Program-made: the position numbers and the translations under genes
The notes under the pieces: generated by a model
Told to the model about the DNA's origin: nothing
Seen by the model: only the letters and a program-made list of their open reading frames with translations
Database searches by the model: none
Part shown: piece after piece, positions 20,971 to 24,210 of the stretch
How the letters are laid out: each line of letters opens with the position of its first letter
How positions within the stretch are numbered: position 1 is the stretch's first letter
Source of the DNA: a virus
DNA: 24,210 nucleotides
IMG/VR virus record: IMGVR_UViG_3300013233_000067
Span: 1 to 24,210 of that record
Direction: 5' to 3' (one strand)

Positions 20971-22470
20971 TTACTGCGTCGCCCACGGGGACGGCGCTTC
21001 GGGAATCGCGTTCGGGTCTTCATTCGACACCGGACGGTTCCCGCGACCGCTGTAATCAGCCGGGCGCTCGACGTCCGCCAGATTCGCGATCGTCTTCAGT
21101 TCCTTCAGGCTCTTGCTTTTCAGCTCGGCCTCGGTGAACCCGTTCTTCTTGTTCGCCATCAGGGCGCTCACGACGCCCTCTTTCTCGGCGGTGTGGCGTT
21201 CCAGCGCGTCGTTCAGCACCTCGCGGATGCCATCCGGCGCCTGCTGGATATACTCTTCCGCCGTCTTCGGGGCTTCCTCCGAAGCACCATCTCCCGCCGA
21301 AGACTCGGCCACCGTCGACTCGGGATCAGAATTCGGCGTTGCTTCGTCATGCGCGGCCTCCTTCGTCTCCGGGTTCGGCTCTTCCTCTTCCGGTTTCTCC
21401 TCAGCCGGAACCGCCTGCATCTTTTCGAGCTGGTTGACCGTCATCTTCGTCAGCCAGTCCTCGTCCTCATTCGTGAACCGGGTGCATTCGCATCCGATCA
21501 GGCTCTGGACGAGTTCGTCCTTCTTCACAGCTTCTCCTCCTTTCGCGGGGTCTTCCGCGTTTGCTGTCACGGGAACGTAATCCACGGTGCGCCGAACCTC
21601 TTCGACCGCTTCAGCGATCGTTACTTTCCCGTCGTTGTCAACCGTGTAGTCGCGTTTGAAATACGCCGGGCCACCACTATCAATCGCCACGGCGCCTCCG
21701 TCGCCGGTGTTCATTTTCTCGTAAACGAAATACGAGTCGTACACCTCGGTGACGACGTGAACCGCCGTCCGGGTGTCGAGAGCGTCCACAGCCCCCTGAA
21801 GCGCGCGGCGAATCTCATTGTGGCCGATCTCCATGACGAAGTACCCGGCCTTCTGAAGCGCGACCACCATGGCATCGCGCACCATACCTCCCCCCTTTCC
21901 GTTTGCGCGCACTCCGCAGCCGTCTGCGACAGAGCACGCGCCCATTGAATGCGGTAGTAAAGCGAGATGATCGGGGCGGATGTTGCGAACTGAGGATGCG
22001 TACTGTTCGCCGTTCCATTCGCCCGGGGTTCCGTCATCGTCGGCATACAATCCGGTTGAGACCTCCATGACCTCTCCGCGCTGTAGCCGCGCCAACGCAT
22101 TCGGATCATGCTCCTTCATCAACCGCTCGTCAAGCCATAGCTCGTACCGAAGCCCGCGGATGGAAGGGTCGTATGCGGCGCCGAAGATCCTTCCGACCCG
22201 GACCTTCTCCGCCACGGCCGGTTCCGCCGATGCTGAGACCGGGGCGCCGTCCCGGTTGACCGGATGATCGACGACAATCGGCTCGCCGTTCCACGCCTCC
22301 GCGAAACGCTCGATCTCCGCCGCCGGGTAGAAGACCGGCCCCTCCGAACCGGAGTGAACGCCCTCGATCAGAGCGATGCAGGGAACGACGATGTGCGCTC
22401 GCCCCTCGTAGGTCTCGTTCCGAGCCGTGTATCCCGAGACGGCCGAGCGGGCGAGTGTCTGTAGCTTCAT
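20971..22470 (-). CDS. DUF2213 prohead protease-scaffold protein
   Basis: The 499-residue protein starts 'MKLQTLARSAVSGYTARNET'. The DUF2213 part (about 10-190) has 'HIVVPCIALIEGVHSGSEG', 'PIVVDHPVNRDG' (H69), 'LQRGEVMEVSTGLYADDDG' (S138) and 'RPDHLALLPHS' (H168). His, Ser and His are good candidates for the serine protease site proposed for this family, which matures heads. The middle (about 195-300) has a second domain ('YDSYFVYEKMNTGDGG', 'YFKRDYTVDNDGKVTIAE'). The rest is acidic and helix-rich (353-470), as in scaffolds, with 'NGFTEAELKSKSLKELKTI' near the end. The start at 22470 has a GGAGGG site and overlaps the prior stop (ATGA). Protease and scaffold appear fused in one chain. Confidence 0.85.
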   Translation of the reverse strand: MKLQTLARSAVSGYTARNETYEGRAHIVVPCIALIEGVHSGSEGPVFYPAAEIERFAEAWNGEPIVVDHPVNRDGAPVSASAEPAVAEKVRVGRIFGAAYDPSIRGLRYELWLDERLMKEHDPNALARLQRGEVMEVSTGLYADDDGTPGEWNGEQYASSVRNIRPDHLALLPHSMGACSVADGCGVRANGKGGGMVRDAMVVALQKAGYFVMEIGHNEIRRALQGAVDALDTRTAVHVVTEVYDSYFVYEKMNTGDGGAVAIDSGGPAYFKRDYTVDNDGKVTIAEAVEEVRRTVDYVPVTANAEDPAKGGEAVKKDELVQSLIGCECTRFTNEDEDWLTKMTVNQLEKMQAVPAEEKPEEEEPNPETKEAAHDEATPNSDPESTVAESSAGDGASEEAPKTAEEYIQQAPDGIREVLNDALERHTAEKEGVVSALMANKKNGFTEAELKSKSLKELKTIANLADVERPADYSGRGNRPVSNEDPNAIPEAPSPWATQ

Positions 22471-22673
22471 GATTCCCTCCGTTTCAGCGGCGCGGGGCGC
22501 TTTGTGTCTTGCTCGAACAGCAACCCGCCATCCCCGTCCACCGCCGAGGTGTGCTGCCCGCCTTCCTCCCAGATCACGGCCGGTATTTCTTCGAATGCCT
22601 CGCACGCCCGGAACGCCCGGCGACGATCATAACGAGCGCAGGACATACACGCAGGCGCCGCCATTGTTGTCAT
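22467..22673 (-). CDS. small cysteine-rich phage protein
   Basis: The 68-residue protein contains 'CMSCARYDRRRAFRACEAFE' (C9, C12, C24), then 'EIPAVIWEEGGQHTSAVDGD' and 'GGLLFEQ'. This pattern, a CxxC, a third Cys, 'AF...IP..I......H....GD.G..FE', is shared with small proteins often encoded next to MuF-type genes in phages; their role is not known. The cysteines with a histidine could bind one zinc ion. The ATG shares one base with the MuF stop (TAATG), and the G8 run at 22686-22679 serves as Shine-Dalgarno. The stop overlaps the DUF2213 start, so it is likely made with the head proteins. Confidence 0.68.
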   Translation of the reverse strand: MTTMAAPACMSCARYDRRRAFRACEAFEEIPAVIWEEGGQHTSAVDGDGGLLFEQDTKRPAPLKRRES

Positions 22674-24210
22674 TACAGCCCCCCCCTTGCCTTCCGTATC
22701 ATGTCAATTGCCTCCTCGGTTTTCCTCATGATTTCACGAGCCATTGCCCGTGGTGTTTCTGAAGATGTCATTTCTGAATATGCTTCCGCGAACATCTCAA
22801 GAACATTCGTCCCGCCATATTCGGAGAGCCTCGCCCTTCGGTCGGCACTCGTCATCGTGCGTATCTCGTCCCAGAGAGTTTCCAGCTGCTTGTTCGGCAG
22901 GTTTGGGTGACCCATAATGAGGCCATCGAACTGACTCAGATACACTCCGCCCCGCTTGACCTCGACGCCGAGCGCCGTCCTATGCCGTAGCTGTCCGTAA
23001 GTAGAATCAATCACATGGCCCATTTCATGACGAATAATGGAGCGCGGGGAGTTCGCCCCCTTAGGCGCCCAGCCGTTGGCAGCATCGTTCGCCTTTGACA
23101 TGCGGAGGCTGGCCTCGGCGTCTTTCCCGAACCATCGCTCGTTGAGAGAGATTCTCCGTTCGAGGCCCGACCAATGCCCGTAAGTGTTCGAGGAACTAAA
23201 CGCTGATTTCCCAGCCACCCGGAAGCCTGCCATGTGATCCGCCACCTCGGGGTATTTCTTCAGGACCGCGAGATATTCCTCTACCATGTCACGAGCAATC
23301 GCCGGGCTAACCTTGTTCAGACCAGAGAACCCCTTGCGACCCTCGGAGCCCACGATCTTTCGATTGAACGGAAGATTCTTGTTCCCCCACCCTTGAAGTT
23401 TCACCGAGGTGTCGAGGTTTGCCGGAACAGACTCCGGAAGTGGATCCCCGACAACCCATTCACCAATCGGCTTCTTCTTCGGCTTCGGCGCCCGCTTCGG
23501 TTTCGCCTTCGGCGGAACAACCCGCGTCGGTGTGACCAGCTTCGGTTTCTGCATCGGAACCCGTCCGCGCTTACGTATGATCTTCGGAATCGCCACGCAC
23601 CGGCAGTTCGGATGAACAGGGATCAGGCTCTCCGCCTCATCGAGTGTGTAGTCGGTCTTCTGCGCGAGGTCCCAGCAGTCCGGGCAAGCCGTCGCCGCGA
23701 TCTGAAGTTCGGCCTCGACGGTGACGCGGACCTCGAAACCCTGATCGGCAATCTCCTTCTCAAGAAGTTTCATCTCGCCGATGTTGCCCTTGTGGTGCGC
23801 GGCGATCGTTTCCGTCCGTGCGATCATCCGCGCCCGGGTCTTTCCGATCACCTTGACGGTGTGGTTCAGGTCTTTGACCAGCTCCCGGGCGATCGTCCTC
23901 GGGTGCTTCCCCTCGGCGAGACCGCGAGCAAGGCCGTCCGTCAGACCGTCCGCGAGCTGTCGACGGAGACGGGCGTTCGTCACGGCGGTGACTGTCTTCA
24001 GGTCTTCATAGGTCCGCGAGTAGATCAGCCCGACGCGCTCGGCGTGGAAAGGACGGTTGAAGGCGCCCGCAATCCCGCCCAGCCCACGCTCGCGCTCCGG
24101 CGTCAGGAACTGTCCGTAGATCCCCTTCGCGCGAAGCTCGCGCCGGATCTCAGAGCGGGAGCGGAGGATGCCGCGCTGATAGGCCGTCTGGATATAGGTG
24201 TCCGTCCACG
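22673..24210 (-). CDS. MuF / SPP1 gp7-type minor head protein with C-terminal metallopeptidase-like domain (partial)
   Basis: The reading frame stays open to the window edge, so the N-terminus is missing; 511 residues are visible. The first 205 or so form the MuF domain: 'NRPFHAERVGLIYSRTYEDL', 'KTRARMIARTETI', a CxxC in 'ACPDCW' and the signature 'IPVHPNCRC'. A Lys/Pro-rich linker (codons about 23560-23460) joins a second domain of about 215 residues with 'IIRHEMGHVID', an HExxH zinc site (codons 23029-23015), and a downstream 'NVLEMFAEAYSEM' that may give a third, glutamate ligand. MuF proteins enter the head with portal; known MuF fusions carry toxin or enzyme domains. A GTG at 23983 would give a shorter product that lacks part of the MuF domain. 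Confidence 0.85.
   Translation of the reverse strand, partial: WTDTYIQTAYQRGILRSRSEIRRELRAKGIYGQFLTPERERGLGGIAGAFNRPFHAERVGLIYSRTYEDLKTVTAVTNARLRRQLADGLTDGLARGLAEGKHPRTIARELVKDLNHTVKVIGKTRARMIARTETIAAHHKGNIGEMKLLEKEIADQGFEVRVTVEAELQIAATACPDCWDLAQKTDYTLDEAESLIPVHPNCRCVAIPKIIRKRGRVPMQKPKLVTPTRVVPPKAKPKRAPKPKKKPIGEWVVGDPLPESVPANLDTSVKLQGWGNKNLPFNRKIVGSEGRKGFSGLNKVSPAIARDMVEEYLAVLKKYPEVADHMAGFRVAGKSAFSSSNTYGHWSGLERRISLNERWFGKDAEASLRMSKANDAANGWAPKGANSPRSIIRHEMGHVIDSTYGQLRHRTALGVEVKRGGVYLSQFDGLIMGHPNLPNKQLETLWDEIRTMTSADRRARLSEYGGTNVLEMFAEAYSEMTSSETPRAMAREIMRKTEEAIDMIRKARGGL

Noticed and set aside
20725-21948. 407-residue open frame on the plus strand
   Set aside because: It is antisense to the decoration and DUF2213 genes, rich in Arg and Leu, with no motif and no convincing start site.
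1-24210. CRISPR array, tRNA, rRNA, insertion sequence or attachment site
   Set aside because: No regularly spaced repeats, cloverleaf with CCA end, transposase motif, terminal inverted repeats or integrase gene were seen; the window is fully used by structural and cassette genes.

Overview
The window is one continuous stretch of a tailed double-stranded DNA phage (or prophage) late operon. Every supported gene lies on the minus strand, so transcription runs from about 24210 down to 1. The sequence is GC-rich by eye. A lambda-like tail chaperone frameshift, an 792-793 residue tape measure, and the absence of sheath or baseplate-wedge genes point to a siphovirus with a long flexible tail. The tail tip has the same gene order as the alphaproteobacterial gene transfer agents (DUF2460, DUF2163, NlpC/P60, megatron). 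That suggests a Gram-negative, possibly alphaproteobacterial, host, but host assignment is inference. Terminase and portal are not in the window and would be expected upstream, beyond 24210.

Head region (24210 to 18971): a MuF/SPP1 gp7-type minor head protein, truncated by the window edge and carrying a C-terminal HExxH metallopeptidase-like domain; a small cysteine-rich protein; a DUF2213 protease-scaffold; a decoration-type protein; an encapsulin-like HK97-fold major capsid protein; and a small protein with an internal repeat.

Inserted cassette (18974 to 14527): six overlapping genes interrupt the expected passage from capsid to head-tail connector. They are a DUF115/MptE-like protein, a DxD glycosyltransferase, a class I methyltransferase, a radical SAM protein with a SPASM-like cysteine set, a GT2-like glycosyltransferase and a sulfotransferase-like protein. 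I read this as a late-expressed module that builds and decorates a carbohydrate, most likely on the virion. This is the best candidate in the window for an undescribed system.

Neck and tail region (14530 to 7217): head-tail connectors, an HK97 gp10-like protein, a tail terminator-like protein, the tail tube protein, a G/GT chaperone pair joined by a GGGAAAC -1 slippery site, the tape measure, and the GTA-type distal tail proteins DUF2460 and DUF2163. DUF2163 carries a large jelly-roll-like insertion.

Tip and lysis region (7220 to 18): a GTA-type NlpC/P60 peptidase, a 1243-residue megatron with a beta-rich insertion, two paralogous tail-tip/fibre proteins, a coiled-coil single-span holin-like protein, a second NlpC/P60 enzyme (probable endolysin) and a permuted papain-like (YiiX/C92-type) hydrolase. 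Most neighbouring genes overlap by 1, 4, 11 or 17 bases, or have a strong Shine-Dalgarno within the preceding gene. No gene-free stretch exceeds 60 bases, and no convincing promoter or terminator was found.
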